Numbered from the stretch's first letter, positions 1-8,908 are shown. The stretch is DNA of 64,000 nucleotides from Chryseobacterium rhizosphaerae (GCF_003385455.1 NZ_QNUF01000007.1:124001-188000), one strand, 5' to 3'. Notes: generated by a model from the sequence alone, not told the origin. Made by a program: numbers and translations.

Positions 1-672
1 ATGGTATCAGAAATTCCTATAGAAGTATTCGTATATGACCTCCTGGAGCTTGAAAATAATGACCTGCGGGAGAAACCTATCTCCTCAAGAAGGGCCATGC
101 TGGAAGAATTATTACTCAATGAAAATCCCGGAAACATTAGTATTTCCAGAGCTATAGATTTTCAAAAATGGGAAGAATTAAACGCTATCCGGGAAAATTC
201 AAGGGCTGTCAATAGTGAAGGATTGATGCTGAAACAAATGAACTCTCCCTATCACTCCGGACGAAAAAAAGGAGATTGGTGGAAATGGAAAATCAACCCA
301 TTTACCATTGATGCTGTTTTAATCTATGCCCAAAAAGGCAGCGGCAGAAGAAGTGCTTACTATACCGACTACAGTTTTGCCGTAAAAAACGGAGATACCC
401 TGGTAACCATAGCAAAAGCCTATTCCGGGCTTACTGATAAAGAAATCATGGAAGTCAGCCGGTTTGTGAACAAAAATGCTATTGAAAAATTTGGTCCGGT
501 GCGGACGGTAAAAGCGGAACTTGTTTTTGAAATCGCTTTTGAAGGGATAGGATTCAGTAACCGTCATAAAAGCGGTGTAGCCCTAAGGTTTCCAAGAATT
601 GTAAGATGGAGGAAAGATAAAACGGTGGATGAAATTGATAATCTGGAAGAAATAAAAAAATTAATACAGTAA
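1..672 (+). CDS. ATP-dependent DNA ligase, C-terminal part (5' end outside window)
   Basis: This is the 3' end of an ATP-dependent DNA ligase of the type found with an Lhr-like helicase and PdeM. Visible ligase motifs are YDLLE near the start (motif III region), EGLMLK (motif IV) and WWKWK (motif V lysines), followed by an OB-fold-like C-terminal half ending in RFPRIVRWRKDK. About 220 residues are present, whereas the family usually exceeds 500, so the ATG at base 1 is an internal methionine and the adenylation lysine lies upstream of the window. The next gene starts one base after the stop. The enzyme would seal nicks in DNA repair, inferred from family and context. Confidence 0.88.
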   Translation: MVSEIPIEVFVYDLLELENNDLREKPISSRRAMLEELLLNENPGNISISRAIDFQKWEELNAIRENSRAVNSEGLMLKQMNSPYHSGRKKGDWWKWKINPFTIDAVLIYAQKGSGRRSAYYTDYSFAVKNGDTLVTIAKAYSGLTDKEIMEVSRFVNKNAIEKFGPVRTVKAELVFEIAFEGIGFSNRHKSGVALRFPRIVRWRKDKTVDEIDNLEEIKKLIQ

Positions 673-673
673 T

Positions 674-3106
674 TTGGCAGCTTTTGAACATACCAGTGGA
701 TTTACCATCATTCAGCAATGGATGACAGGTAAGGATATATCACCTTTCAAATTCCAAACGGATACATGGCGGAAATTTGGAAGTGGATATAGTGGAATGG
801 TAATAGCACCTACCGGCTTTGGAAAAACATTTTCTGTTTTTTTAGCATTGGTTTCTGATTTTCTGAATCATCCGGAAAATTATAAAAAAGGCTTGCAAAT
901 GATATGGATTACTCCTCTCCGATCCCTGTCTAAGGATATTGCTAAGGCTATGCAGGAAGCCATTGATGAAATCGGGCTGGATTGGGCTGTTGGAGTAAGA
1001 AACGGTGATACAGATCTAAAACTGAGACAGCAGCAGATAAAAAAAATGCCTGAAATTCTTGTGGTAACGCCGGAAAGCCTTCATCTTCTGCTGGCACAGA
1101 AAAATAACGAAAGTTTTTTCCGGGATTTGAAAAGCGTTGTTGTTGATGAATGGCATGAACTTCTGGGCTCGAAACGGGGTGTCATGGTAGAACTGGGGAT
1201 TTCGCAGCTTAGAAAGTATGTTCCCAAAATTAAAATATGGGGAATTACCGCTACCATAGGAAACCTTGATGAAGCCATGGAAGTTCTTATTCCCTATGAC
1301 ATAAAAAAGGTGAAAATCACTGCCAAAGAACACAAAAAAATAGATATTATTCCTGTGTTCCCGAATGAAATAGAGATATTGCCGTGGGCCGGGCATCTGG
1401 GGAATAAATTGGCCGATAAAGTAGTCCCTATTATTCTGGATTCAAAATCAACCATTGTTTTTACCAATACCCGAAGCCAAAGCGAGATGTGGTACCAGTT
1501 GCTGCTGGACGCTTATCCTGACTTTGCCGGGCAAATTGCCATTCATCACAGTTCTATTGATGCCCATCTCAGAATCTGGATTGAAGAAAATTTAAGCTCA
1601 GGAAAATTAAAAGCTGTAGTCTCTACCTCATCTTTAGATTTGGGGATAGATTTTAAACCCGTTGACACCGTCATTCAGATCGGATCGGCAAAGGGTGTTG
1701 CAAGGTTTCTCCAACGGGCCGGACGAAGTGGACACTCCCCTTTTGAAACTTCTAAAATATATTGTGTACCTACCCATTCTTTAGAACTGATTGAAGTTTC
1801 AGCTTTAAAGGAGGCGGTAAAACAAAAGATTGTAGAACCCAGAGAGCCTCAGGTTTTATGTTTTGATGTTCTGGTTCAGTTTCTGATGACCCTGGCGGTA
1901 GGTGATGGTTTTTATCCTGATGAATTATATGAAAGGATTAAAAAAGTCTATGCTTTTCAGGAAATAACGGATGAAGAATGGAAAAGTATCCTTGAATTTC
2001 TGACTATCGGCGGCCACGTTTTAAAAAACTATGAAGAATTTCATAAAATCGTCATTATGGAAGACGGCTTATACAAAGTAATTTCACGGAAAATAGCCAT
2101 GCTACACCGTATGAATATGGGGGTGATTGTAAGTGATGCTATGCTAAAAGTGAAATTTATTTCCGGTGGCTATGTAGGAATGATTGAGGAATATTTTATT
2201 TCAAAACTGAAAAAAGAAGAGAAATTTATTTTAGCAGGCCGTACGCTGGAAGTAGCCATGATAAAAGATATGACCGTATATGTAAGGTCAGCAAAAGGAA
2301 AAGCCCTGGTGCCAAGCTATCTGGGAGGAAGATTACCTCTCAGTTCCAATCTGGGACATTTTTTGAGAGAGAAACTTTCTCATGCTTTAAACCCTAAAGC
2401 TTCGGAAAAAGAACTGAAATTCCTGCATCCGCTGTTAGTGAACCAGGAAACCCACTCTCATATTCCCAAAGATGATGAGTTTTTGGTGGAGATGATCAGG
2501 AATCGTGAAGGCTATCATCTATTTATGTATCCGTTTGAAGGACGTTTGGTTCATGAAGTAATGGCTGCATTAATTGCCTACCGTATTTCCAAGCTGACCC
2601 CAATTTCCTTTTCAATGGCCATGAATGATTATGGATTTGAACTATTCAGCGATAAGGAAATTCCTTTGAATGATGAAAATCTTGCCTCCATCTTAACAAG
2701 AGATAATCTTATGAATGATGTGATTGCAAGTATTAATTCTGCAGAGATGGCAAGACGAAAATTCCGGGATATTGCAGTGATCTCTGGAATGGTTATCCAA
2801 AATTACGCAGGTAAACAGCAGTCCAACAAATCATTACAAAGTTCTGCCGGCCTTATTTTTAAAGTCCTGGAAGATTATGACCCCAATCATTTTCTGATCA
2901 AGCAGGCGTATACTGAGGTTTTTAATATGCAGCTTCAGGAACAGCGGCTTGTAGAAGCATTTAAAAGAATTGAAAAGTCTGAAATTATTTTAAAGCATTC
3001 CCGCTCATTCACCCCACTCAGCTTTCCTATAAAGGTAGACAGTCTGAGACAAACGCTTTCCAGTGAAGGATTGGACGCAAGAATCAGAAGAATGCTGAAA
3101 TTATAA
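674..3106 (+). CDS. Ligase-associated DEXH-box DNA helicase (Lhr-like)
   Basis: An SF2 helicase of the ligase-associated DNA-damage family, 810 residues. Walker A APTGFGKT is at residues 45-52, the Walker B variant DEWH at 158-161, the SAT-like motif as GITATIG, and motif VI as QRAGRSGHSP near residue 347. The C-terminal half matches the long accessory region of Lhr-type enzymes. The frame opens with a TTG one base after the ligase stop, which suggests translational coupling; the first in-frame ATG (722) would remove 16 residues but keep all motifs. With the ligase and PdeM it forms a repair cluster whose exact role is known only in part. Confidence 0.9.
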   Translation: MAAFEHTSGFTIIQQWMTGKDISPFKFQTDTWRKFGSGYSGMVIAPTGFGKTFSVFLALVSDFLNHPENYKKGLQMIWITPLRSLSKDIAKAMQEAIDEIGLDWAVGVRNGDTDLKLRQQQIKKMPEILVVTPESLHLLLAQKNNESFFRDLKSVVVDEWHELLGSKRGVMVELGISQLRKYVPKIKIWGITATIGNLDEAMEVLIPYDIKKVKITAKEHKKIDIIPVFPNEIEILPWAGHLGNKLADKVVPIILDSKSTIVFTNTRSQSEMWYQLLLDAYPDFAGQIAIHHSSIDAHLRIWIEENLSSGKLKAVVSTSSLDLGIDFKPVDTVIQIGSAKGVARFLQRAGRSGHSPFETSKIYCVPTHSLELIEVSALKEAVKQKIVEPREPQVLCFDVLVQFLMTLAVGDGFYPDELYERIKKVYAFQEITDEEWKSILEFLTIGGHVLKNYEEFHKIVIMEDGLYKVISRKIAMLHRMNMGVIVSDAMLKVKFISGGYVGMIEEYFISKLKKEEKFILAGRTLEVAMIKDMTVYVRSAKGKALVPSYLGGRLPLSSNLGHFLREKLSHALNPKASEKELKFLHPLLVNQETHSHIPKDDEFLVEMIRNREGYHLFMYPFEGRLVHEVMAALIAYRISKLTPISFSMAMNDYGFELFSDKEIPLNDENLASILTRDNLMNDVIASINSAEMARRKFRDIAVISGMVIQNYAGKQQSNKSLQSSAGLIFKVLEDYDPNHFLIKQAYTEVFNMQLQEQRLVEAFKRIEKSEIILKHSRSFTPLSFPIKVDSLRQTLSSEGLDARIRRMLKL

Positions 3107-3252
3107 AAGAGAAATCTTTATCATCAACCTACCTTCAATTGAGCACAAAGCTTCTGAAATTGTTATGCTTTTTATAGTTAAAAATCTTTGATAATTTTAA
3201 TAATCATCGTACCTTAGAATATCTTCTTTGAAGATTAAATAACGTATACATA

Positions 3253-3855
3253 ATGGCAAAATTGTTCCTGGTCCGTCACGGACAGTCACTCTGGAATCTT
3301 GAAAACAGATTTACGGGCTGGCAAGATATAGATATTACTGATGCAGGTATTGAAGAGGCTAAAAGAGCAGCTGTTATCTTAAAAAAAGAAAAAATAGATA
3401 TCGCTTTTACTTCTGCACTGATCAGAGCACAACATACCCTTACCATCATCCTCGATGAAATAGGAAAACCCAATATTCCGGTGATCATAGATAAAGCACT
3501 TAATGAACGTTCTTACGGAGAGCTTGAAGGGCTTAACAAAGCTGAAACGGCCCTAAAATACGGAGATGAACAGGTACACGCCTGGCGCAGATCCTATGAT
3601 GTGGTTCCCCCGGGGGGAGAAAGCCTTAAAGACACCTACAACCGGGTGATTCCTTATTTTGAAGCTACCATTGCACCCTTGCTTAAAGAAGGGCAAAACG
3701 TATTGATTGTAGCTCATGGAAACAGTCTCCGCTCACTTATTATGTATCTGGAACATTTATCTCCGGAAGAAATTCTGGAGCGGGAAATTGCTACAGGAAT
3801 TCCTGTCACTTATATTTTTGATGAACATTTTCATGTAAGCAGAAGAGACACCTGA
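3253..3855 (+). CDS. gpmA: 2,3-bisphosphoglycerate-dependent phosphoglycerate mutase
   Basis: Histidine phosphatase superfamily, 200 residues. The catalytic RHG is at residues 8-10 (LVRHGQSLWN), followed by the phosphoglycerate-mutase signatures TGWQDIDIT, LNERSYGELEGLNK and VPPGGESLKD, and the second catalytic histidine in VAHGNSLRSL near residue 155. It would interconvert 3- and 2-phosphoglycerate in glycolysis and gluconeogenesis. The protein is shorter than E. coli GpmA (about 250 residues) but keeps all catalytic elements. It lies between the repair helicase and pdeM with about 146 bp upstream, so it probably has its own promoter and may be unrelated to DNA repair. Confidence 0.9.
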   Translation: MAKLFLVRHGQSLWNLENRFTGWQDIDITDAGIEEAKRAAVILKKEKIDIAFTSALIRAQHTLTIILDEIGKPNIPVIIDKALNERSYGELEGLNKAETALKYGDEQVHAWRRSYDVVPPGGESLKDTYNRVIPYFEATIAPLLKEGQNVLIVAHGNSLRSLIMYLEHLSPEEILEREIATGIPVTYIFDEHFHVSRRDT

Positions 3856-3919
3856 TATACTAACATTCCCTTTCTAAAAAAATAAGAGCATTATATTTTA
3901 AACTTTCAACTCATTACAA

Positions 3920-4564
3920 GTGTTTATAGCAACCAGAAATATTTTTATACAAAACCAGTCTTTCACCTTAACCAATCAACGGGCAGCATTTTGGGAAAAG
4001 GAAAAAGCCTTAATTCTTTCTGACCTTCATATTGGAAAGACCGCTCATTTCCGCAAAAACGGGATCGCCCTGGCCAATCATATCATGAAGAGTGATTTGG
4101 AAAGATTATCTGCCCTCATTGAATATTTCCAGCCTGAAAAGTTTATGGTAGTGGGTGATCTGCTTCATGCAGGCGATAATTCTGATGTAGATGAATTCTG
4201 TACATGGAGAAACCAGTATCCTGATATAGAGTTTTACCTTGTTGAAGGCAATCATGACCGTATTTCAAAATCTCTGGAAAAAAAACTTTGTCTCAATTTT
4301 AAAACCTCAATACTCCATATGGATGGAATTACCTTTGTTCATGATTTTGATACAGCGGTATCAGGATTTCAGATTACAGGACATATTCACCCGGGAATTA
4401 TTTTAAATTCTGCAGTAAAGAGTATCAGACTCCCCTGTTTTGCCCTTAGCAATAACCAATTATTGTTACCTGCCTTTAGCGAATTTACAGGACTGGATAC
4501 CAAAAATCTTCCTAAGAACAGTAAATTTTATGTTTTTACAGATGCTGAAATTTATGAAGTTTAA
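3920..4564 (+). CDS. pdeM: Ligase-associated metallophosphoesterase PdeM
   Basis: A calcineurin-like phosphoesterase with the full metal-binding set: LSDLHIGK (DxH), VVGDLLHAGDN (GD), VEGNHDR (GNHD) and TGHIHPG (GHxH). The size (214 residues) and the presence of ligase and Lhr-like helicase upstream identify it as the ligase-associated endonuclease/phosphoesterase PdeM. The start is a GTG at 3920; no ATG lies upstream in frame and the reading begins FIATRNIFIQN, as in family members. It probably acts as a metal-dependent nuclease or phosphodiesterase in DNA repair; the substrate is inferred from the family. Confidence 0.88.
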   Translation: MFIATRNIFIQNQSFTLTNQRAAFWEKEKALILSDLHIGKTAHFRKNGIALANHIMKSDLERLSALIEYFQPEKFMVVGDLLHAGDNSDVDEFCTWRNQYPDIEFYLVEGNHDRISKSLEKKLCLNFKTSILHMDGITFVHDFDTAVSGFQITGHIHPGIILNSAVKSIRLPCFALSNNQLLLPAFSEFTGLDTKNLPKNSKFYVFTDAEIYEV

Positions 4565-4627
4565 AAGATAGTTTTCAATAATCAGCTGGTATATAAAACT
4601 TTAATTACAACTTGATGATCAAAATAA

Positions 4628-4654
4628 ACAAAGACAGAATAAATCTGCCTTTGT
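4628..4654 (-). terminator. Intrinsic terminator after the MFS gene
   Basis: Arms ACAAAGACAGA and TCTGCCTTTGT pair around a short loop; read on the minus strand the single mismatch becomes a G-U pair and a T-rich run follows. It lies between convergent genes and may serve both. Confidence 0.6.
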
Positions 4655-4687
4655 AAAATCTCATTCCTTTCAATAAATAGGTATGTT

Positions 4688-5908
4688 TTAATTCTTTTTA
4701 CTTAAACGGATACTGTATAAAGTAATCAATACCGTGATCACCAGGAATAACGCTCCAATCCACGGAGTACTTTCCAATCCCAGCGAAGAAGTCACAATCA
4801 TACCTCCGGCATAAGACCCGATAGCAATACCAATATTGAATGCCGCAATATTAATTCCTGACGCTACGTCTTCAGTTCCGGGAAGCTCCTTTTCCGCAAT
4901 CTGCACCACTAAAAGCTGCAGTCCCGGAACACTCGCAAAAGAAAGGCCCCCAAGGAAGAATAAGGTTATAATACTTAAAACCGGACTTACCACTGTAAAA
5001 TAAAATGTCAGTAAAACCAATCCCTGGGCTGCAAACATCCATAAAAGTGCCCGTAAAGGATTTTTATTGGCTATTTTTCCGCCTATAAGATTTCCTAAGG
5101 CGATGGCTATTCCATAAATCAACAGAATAAACGTTACTGTATACTCCTGAAATCCTGTTATTTTCTGTAAAATAGGTGACAGATAAGTAAACACTACAAA
5201 TGTTCCTCCGTATCCCATCGCAGTCATGAGAAAAGCAAAAATCAGACGTTTATTACCTAATACTTTAAACTGACTTTTTAAAGAAGCTGTTTTTCCGTTT
5301 TTCAAATTCTTTGGTACCAATAATACACTGGCTACAAGGCCTATAATCCCAAGAATTGAAACCCCTATAAACGTGGCTCTCCATCCAAAATGCTGGCCGA
5401 TAAAAGTTCCCAATGGCACGCCTGTTACGATCGCCAGGGTAAGCCCGGCAAACATAATAGAAATAGCGGTGGCTCTTTTTTCTTCTGGCACCAGTGAGGC
5501 AGCAATAGTAGAGCCAATGGAAAAGTAAACCCCATGGGCAAATCCTGTTAATATTCTTGCCAGAACCAATGTTATAAAACCTGGAGCAATAGAGGCCAAT
5601 CCATTTCCGATGACGAATAACAGCATGATGGAAACCAAAAGCATTTTGCGGGGGATTTTCCCGGTTAATGCCGTTAATATTGGAGCACCAATAGCTACTC
5701 CTATCGCATAAAGGCTTACCAGTAAACCGGCAGAAGGAATCGTAATATCAAGATCTGAAGCTACTGTCGGAAGTAGTCCTACGATCACAAATTCAGTAGT
5801 TCCTATTCCAAATGCACTTATAGTCAGTGCCCATAATGCTGCAGGAAGGCCCTTTCTTTTTATAGTTTCTGATGCCGTATTGATCTGTATTTCTTTTTGA
5901 TAATTCAT
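4688..5908 (-). CDS. MFS transporter (AraJ/sugar-efflux-like)
   Basis: A 12-helix major facilitator protein of about 406 residues, resembling drug or sugar exporters of the DHA1/AraJ type. The first helix region carries ALWALTISAFGIGTTEFVIVGLLP, the typical AraJ/YdhP start, and the loop 2-3 motif reads GKIPRKMLL. An upstream ATG at 5941 would add 11 polar residues without homology, so the ATG at 5908 is preferred. It is transcribed away from a TetR gene, so control of this exporter by that repressor is plausible. The substrate cannot be told from sequence. Confidence 0.88.
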   Translation of the reverse strand: MNYQKEIQINTASETIKRKGLPAALWALTISAFGIGTTEFVIVGLLPTVASDLDITIPSAGLLVSLYAIGVAIGAPILTALTGKIPRKMLLVSIMLLFVIGNGLASIAPGFITLVLARILTGFAHGVYFSIGSTIAASLVPEEKRATAISIMFAGLTLAIVTGVPLGTFIGQHFGWRATFIGVSILGIIGLVASVLLVPKNLKNGKTASLKSQFKVLGNKRLIFAFLMTAMGYGGTFVVFTYLSPILQKITGFQEYTVTFILLIYGIAIALGNLIGGKIANKNPLRALLWMFAAQGLVLLTFYFTVVSPVLSIITLFFLGGLSFASVPGLQLLVVQIAEKELPGTEDVASGINIAAFNIGIAIGSYAGGMIVTSSLGLESTPWIGALFLVITVLITLYSIRLSKKN

Positions 5909-5981
5909 TGCATTATAATTTTGTTGATGTTGACAATGCAAATTTCCGACGAATAAATGTATTATGAAAATTATTTAAATT

Positions 5982-6007
5982 CTATCAAAGTATCAGAATA
6001 ATGATAG
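5982..6007. promoter_or_regulatory. Inverted repeat between MFS and tetR genes (candidate operator)
   Basis: CTATCA and TGATAG are separated by 14 bases and overlap a TAnnTTTG element (TAGTTTTG, 6005-6012) reading toward the TetR gene. The position suits an operator in the divergent promoter region; the repeat is short, so chance is possible. Confidence 0.3.
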
Positions 6008-6059
6008 TTTTGTTTCTTAGTAAAAATTTGTTCCTTTGCAGTATACACTCAGTACTTGA

Positions 6060-6650
6060 ATGAAAAAATCAGAAGCAACCCGCCTAAATATTCTTCAGAA
6101 AGCCTTTGAGCTTATCTATATAAAGGGATATCAGACCACCAGTATTGATGAGATTATTGCTACCACCCAGGTAACAAAAGGAGCATTCTATTATCACTTC
6201 AAAACGAAAGATGAAATGGGCGTCGCTATTATCAATGAACTTCTAAAGCCTACCTTTACAAAAACTTTTGTAGAGCCTCTTCTGCAAAGCCAGCATCCAT
6301 TGGACAGTATTTATAAACTGATGCATGAAGTATTGATGGATAATGAATTTTTAAAAGTTGAATATGGCTGCCCTGCCTCAAACTTCACTCAGGAAATGGC
6401 CCCATGGAATATAACTTTCACCAAAGCCCTGAATGATTTGTCTGAACAGTGGGAAAATGCCATGATAGTAAGTATAAATAATGCCAAAGGAGCAGGTACC
6501 GTTAAACCAACGGTTAACGCAAAAGAAATTGCAATTTTTGTGATGTCGGGATACTGGGGAGTAAGAAACCTTGGAAAACTGGAAAATTCAAAATCAGTAT
6601 ATCTCATTTATTTAAAGGGCCTTAAAGCCTATTTTGATTCACTTCAATAA
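6060..6650 (+). CDS. TetR/AcrR family transcriptional regulator
   Basis: A 196-residue TetR-type repressor. The N-terminal helix-turn-helix spans about residues 26-47 (TSIDEIIATTQVTKGAFYYHF), with the KGAFYYHF recognition helix typical of the family. The C-terminal half is helical and variable, as expected for a ligand-binding dimerisation domain. It lies between a divergent MFS exporter and a co-directional membrane-rhodanese operon whose promoter contains a perfect 12-bp-arm palindrome (6661-6688). It could control either or both; the palindrome resembles TetR-family operators, which is an inference. Confidence 0.9.
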   Translation: MKKSEATRLNILQKAFELIYIKGYQTTSIDEIIATTQVTKGAFYYHFKTKDEMGVAIINELLKPTFTKTFVEPLLQSQHPLDSIYKLMHEVLMDNEFLKVEYGCPASNFTQEMAPWNITFTKALNDLSEQWENAMIVSINNAKGAGTVKPTVNAKEIAIFVMSGYWGVRNLGKLENSKSVYLIYLKGLKAYFDSLQ

Positions 6651-6660
6651 TTTTTTTAAA

Positions 6661-6688
6661 CAAAAACATACTAACTAGTATGTTTTTG
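6661..6688. promoter_or_regulatory. Perfect palindrome, probable TetR-type operator
   Basis: The 12-bp arms CAAAAACATACT and AGTATGTTTTTG are perfectly complementary around the loop AACT. The 18-bp core, ACATACTAACTAGTATGT, has the size and symmetry of TetR-family operators. It begins 10 bp after the tetR stop and ends 3 bp before a TAnnTTTG element (TACCTTTG, 6692-6699) for the next gene, so bound protein would block that promoter. It could also act as a weak AT-rich terminator for tetR. Confidence 0.6.
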
Positions 6689-6691
6689 TTA

Positions 6692-6699
6692 TACCTTTG
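6692..6699 (+). promoter_or_regulatory. Flavobacterial -7 element (TACCTTTG) of the membrane-rhodanese operon
   Basis: TACCTTTG matches the Bacteroidota -7 consensus TAnnTTTG and lies 22 bp before the ATG at 6722. No clear TTG is seen at the -33 position; that region is occupied by the palindrome. Confidence 0.5.
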
Positions 6700-6721
6700 C
6701 TGTATTCAAAAATAACAAGGC

Positions 6722-7180
6722 ATGTATCAGACCCTTACTTTCCTTCATTCAACCTTCCGATGGCTCGTCCTATTAAGTCTTATTTATTCAATATACCGTG
6801 CTTGTAAGGGATACTTTTCAGCAGGTAAGTTTACAAAGACGGATAATTCTGTAAGACACTGGACCGCTACCATAGCTCATATCCAATTGGCTCTTGGGAT
6901 GATATTCTATATTAAAAGCCCCATTGTACAATACTTCTGGAAAAACCTTAATGAAGCCAAAGCATCATTTGATCTATTGTTCTTCGGACTTATCCATATC
7001 CTAATGATGATCACTGCTGTTATCTTAATTACTATCGGATCAGCTTTGGCTAAGAGAAAATCGGAAGATCGGGACAAGTTTAAAATAATGTTGATATGGT
7101 TTATAGCTGCATTCGTTATAATTTTCATTGCCATTCCCTGGCCCTTTTCTCCTTTTGTTAACAGACCTTATTTCAGATAA
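6722..7180 (+). CDS. Four-helix membrane protein, unknown function
   Basis: A 152-residue integral membrane protein with about four hydrophobic segments (around residues 10-28, 46-65, 82-105 and 120-140). It begins MYQTLTFLHSTFRWLVLL; His9 and other histidines lie near the helices, and related flavobacterial proteins are sometimes labelled cytochrome-b-like, but no firm haem motif can be defended here. It is the first gene of a tight three-gene operon (2-bp gap to the next) with a DUF3817 protein and a membrane-anchored rhodanese, behind a TetR-type palindrome. The function is unknown. Confidence 0.75.
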   Translation: MYQTLTFLHSTFRWLVLLSLIYSIYRACKGYFSAGKFTKTDNSVRHWTATIAHIQLALGMIFYIKSPIVQYFWKNLNEAKASFDLLFFGLIHILMMITAVILITIGSALAKRKSEDRDKFKIMLIWFIAAFVIIFIAIPWPFSPFVNRPYFR

Positions 7181-7182
7181 TT

Positions 7183-7485
7183 ATGACAGATTTATTCAAA
7201 ACTAAAACAGGACGCCTGAGAATATTGGCCATCCTTGAAGGTATTTCTTTATTAAGCTTGGTTTTCATTGCAGTTCCTGTTAAATACGGATTGAACAACC
7301 CTTCTCTTGTGAGAATGCTGGGGCCGGTTCATGGTACTTTATTTCTGCTTTTTCTATTCAATACATTGAGTGTGGGTGTAGAACAGGGCTGGAAGTTTAA
7401 AGAGACGACATGGAAAGTGATCTTAGCCTGCTTTATCCCTTTTGGTACTTTTTATATTGACAGAAAAATTTTAAGTAAACTATGA
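7183..7485 (+). CDS. DUF3817 family membrane protein
   Basis: A small membrane protein of 100 residues matching DUF3817: an N-terminal TGRLRILAILEGISLL segment, the central MLGPVHGTLFLLFLF helix and a third helix followed by FYIDRKIL. These proteins are predicted three-helix membrane proteins of unknown role. It starts two bases after the previous stop and overlaps the rhodanese start by four bases (ATGA), so the three proteins are probably made together. Confidence 0.82.
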   Translation: MTDLFKTKTGRLRILAILEGISLLSLVFIAVPVKYGLNNPSLVRMLGPVHGTLFLLFLFNTLSVGVEQGWKFKETTWKVILACFIPFGTFYIDRKILSKL

Positions 7486-7868
7486 GAAATTTACTGATAG
7501 TATGCGGAATAGTTCTTACAGCATACATAATCTATAGAGTTTACCAATACCAAACTTTGGACAAAGATCTTAATCAGCTGATCAAAAAAGATGCGGTGAT
7601 CCTTGATGTCAGAACGGAGAAAGAATATGCCATGGGTCATATAGACGGTTCTGTCAATATCTCTTTGGGAACAATCAGGGAGCGCTATATTGAGCTTGAT
7701 CCTGAAAAAACATATATTACAGTATGTTCTCATGGTCTCCGAAGTGTAAAAGTAGAAAGTATCTTAAAAGAAAAGGGGTTCAGACATGTTTACAATGGCG
7801 GTGCCTGGAGTGACCTCCAAAATAGGATACATCAAAAAAAGAATAATATCTCCCACAGAGCACATTGA
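7482..7868 (+). CDS. Membrane-anchored rhodanese-like protein
   Basis: A single rhodanese domain (residues about 35-118) behind one N-terminal membrane segment (residues 3-20). The active-site loop CSHGLRS carries the catalytic Cys82, and the domain shows VILDVRTEKEYAMGHIDGSVNI, typical of single-domain rhodaneses. It would carry persulfide sulfur or move it between thiols; whether the domain faces cytoplasm or periplasm is not certain. The start overlaps DUF3817 by 4 bp. The last codons run into a hairpin that also forms the terminator. Confidence 0.85.
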   Translation: MRNLLIVCGIVLTAYIIYRVYQYQTLDKDLNQLIKKDAVILDVRTEKEYAMGHIDGSVNISLGTIRERYIELDPEKTYITVCSHGLRSVKVESILKEKGFRHVYNGGAWSDLQNRIHQKKNNISHRAH

Positions 7869-7882
7869 CTTGCGGGAGATAT
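7845..7882. terminator. Bidirectional terminator hairpin between convergent genes
   Basis: ATATCTCCC (7846-7854) pairs with GGGAGATAT (7874-7882), T/A-rich on both sides. It overlaps the end of the rhodanese gene and lies just past the nitrilase stop, so it can serve both. Confidence 0.6.
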
Positions 7883-7888
7883 GAATAT

Positions 7889-8842
7889 TTAATTATTCTT
7901 TTCTGTCAGCCAGACCACCTTCTGTTGAGATTCATGGTCCATTCCTATGATATCTTTGTACAGTTCAGGTCTGCGGGCATTAATGTATCTGAAACCTCCG
8001 GCCTGGGTAAGCTTTTCAGGAGTGATAACAGCAGATTCAAAACTATCTTCGAATGAACGGCATTCTGCAATGACATCTCCAAAAGGATCTATAATCATTG
8101 AACATCCGTTTTTCAACTGATCATCATCCATTCCAATAGGATTCGAAAAAACAATATAAGCGCCGTTATCATAGGCTCTTGCCGGAAGCCACTTCATCAG
8201 CCAGTCTCTGCCTTTCATTCCATTAAATTCTAATCGTAATGAAGTGGGATCATTTTCCCTGTTATACCAAAGTTCGGGATCTACAAAACCAGCACCCGGT
8301 CTTGTAGAAGGTGTACACATGGTAACATGAGGCATAAAAATAATATCGGCCCCCAGAAGTTTGGTTGCTCTTACATTCTCTATAATATTATTATCGTAGC
8401 AGATCAGAATACCACACTTCCATCCCAAAATATCAAATACACAGTATTCGCTGCCTGGTGTAAGGTAAGGATTGATAAAAGGATGCAGTTTTCTGTATTT
8501 GGCTTTTAGTCCCGTTTTATCAACACAGACATAAGCTTTAAAAAGGTTGTTATCTTCATCCTTTTCAAAAAGACCCGCCAGGATAGTGATATCATACTGA
8601 CCTGCAATCTGCTGTAGTTTTTGAATACTTTCTCCATTGGGAATCAATTCAGCAATGTCAAGAAGCTGTTCCCGGGAAAGCTTTCGGGCAAAGGTATATC
8701 CGGTGACAGAACATTCATGGAAAACTATGACATGTGCTCCCTGAGCAGCTGCCTGACCGGCTAATTTTTCTATGATGGAAAGGTTGTACTCCTTATCTCC
8801 ACTTTTATGTTCAAATTGTGCAGTAGAAATTTTGATATTCAT
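7889..8842 (-). CDS. Carbon-nitrogen hydrolase (nitrilase superfamily)
   Basis: A nitrilase-superfamily amidohydrolase of 317 residues. The Glu-Lys-Cys triad is readable: Glu43 in VFHECSVTGY, Lys118 in YRKLHPF and Cys148 in CGILICYDN. The start at 8842 (NIKISTAQF) begins the domain; an upstream ATG at 8902 would add 20 residues that do not fit the family. It would hydrolyse a small amide or carbamoyl compound in the cytoplasm, with unknown substrate. An AraC-type regulator lies 66 bp upstream on the same strand of the longer frame and may control it. Confidence 0.87.
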   Translation of the reverse strand: MNIKISTAQFEHKSGDKEYNLSIIEKLAGQAAAQGAHVIVFHECSVTGYTFARKLSREQLLDIAELIPNGESIQKLQQIAGQYDITILAGLFEKDEDNNLFKAYVCVDKTGLKAKYRKLHPFINPYLTPGSEYCVFDILGWKCGILICYDNNIIENVRATKLLGADIIFMPHVTMCTPSTRPGAGFVDPELWYNRENDPTSLRLEFNGMKGRDWLMKWLPARAYDNGAYIVFSNPIGMDDDQLKNGCSMIIDPFGDVIAECRSFEDSFESAVITPEKLTQAGGFRYINARRPELYKDIIGMDHESQQKVVWLTEKNN

Positions 8843-8908
8843 TTTTCTTTTTTCAGCAAAACTAGAACATAGCATTACTGAAAAATTGTATAAAACCGAC
8901 ATTTTGAT

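Noticed and set aside
7865..8056. 63-codon plus-strand frame after the rhodanese gene
   Set aside because: It lies antisense to the conserved C-terminus of the nitrilase and begins inside the shared terminator.
8843..8902. Longer nitrilase N-terminus from 8902
   Set aside because: The extra 20 residues do not resemble the family, whose domain begins at NIKISTAQF.
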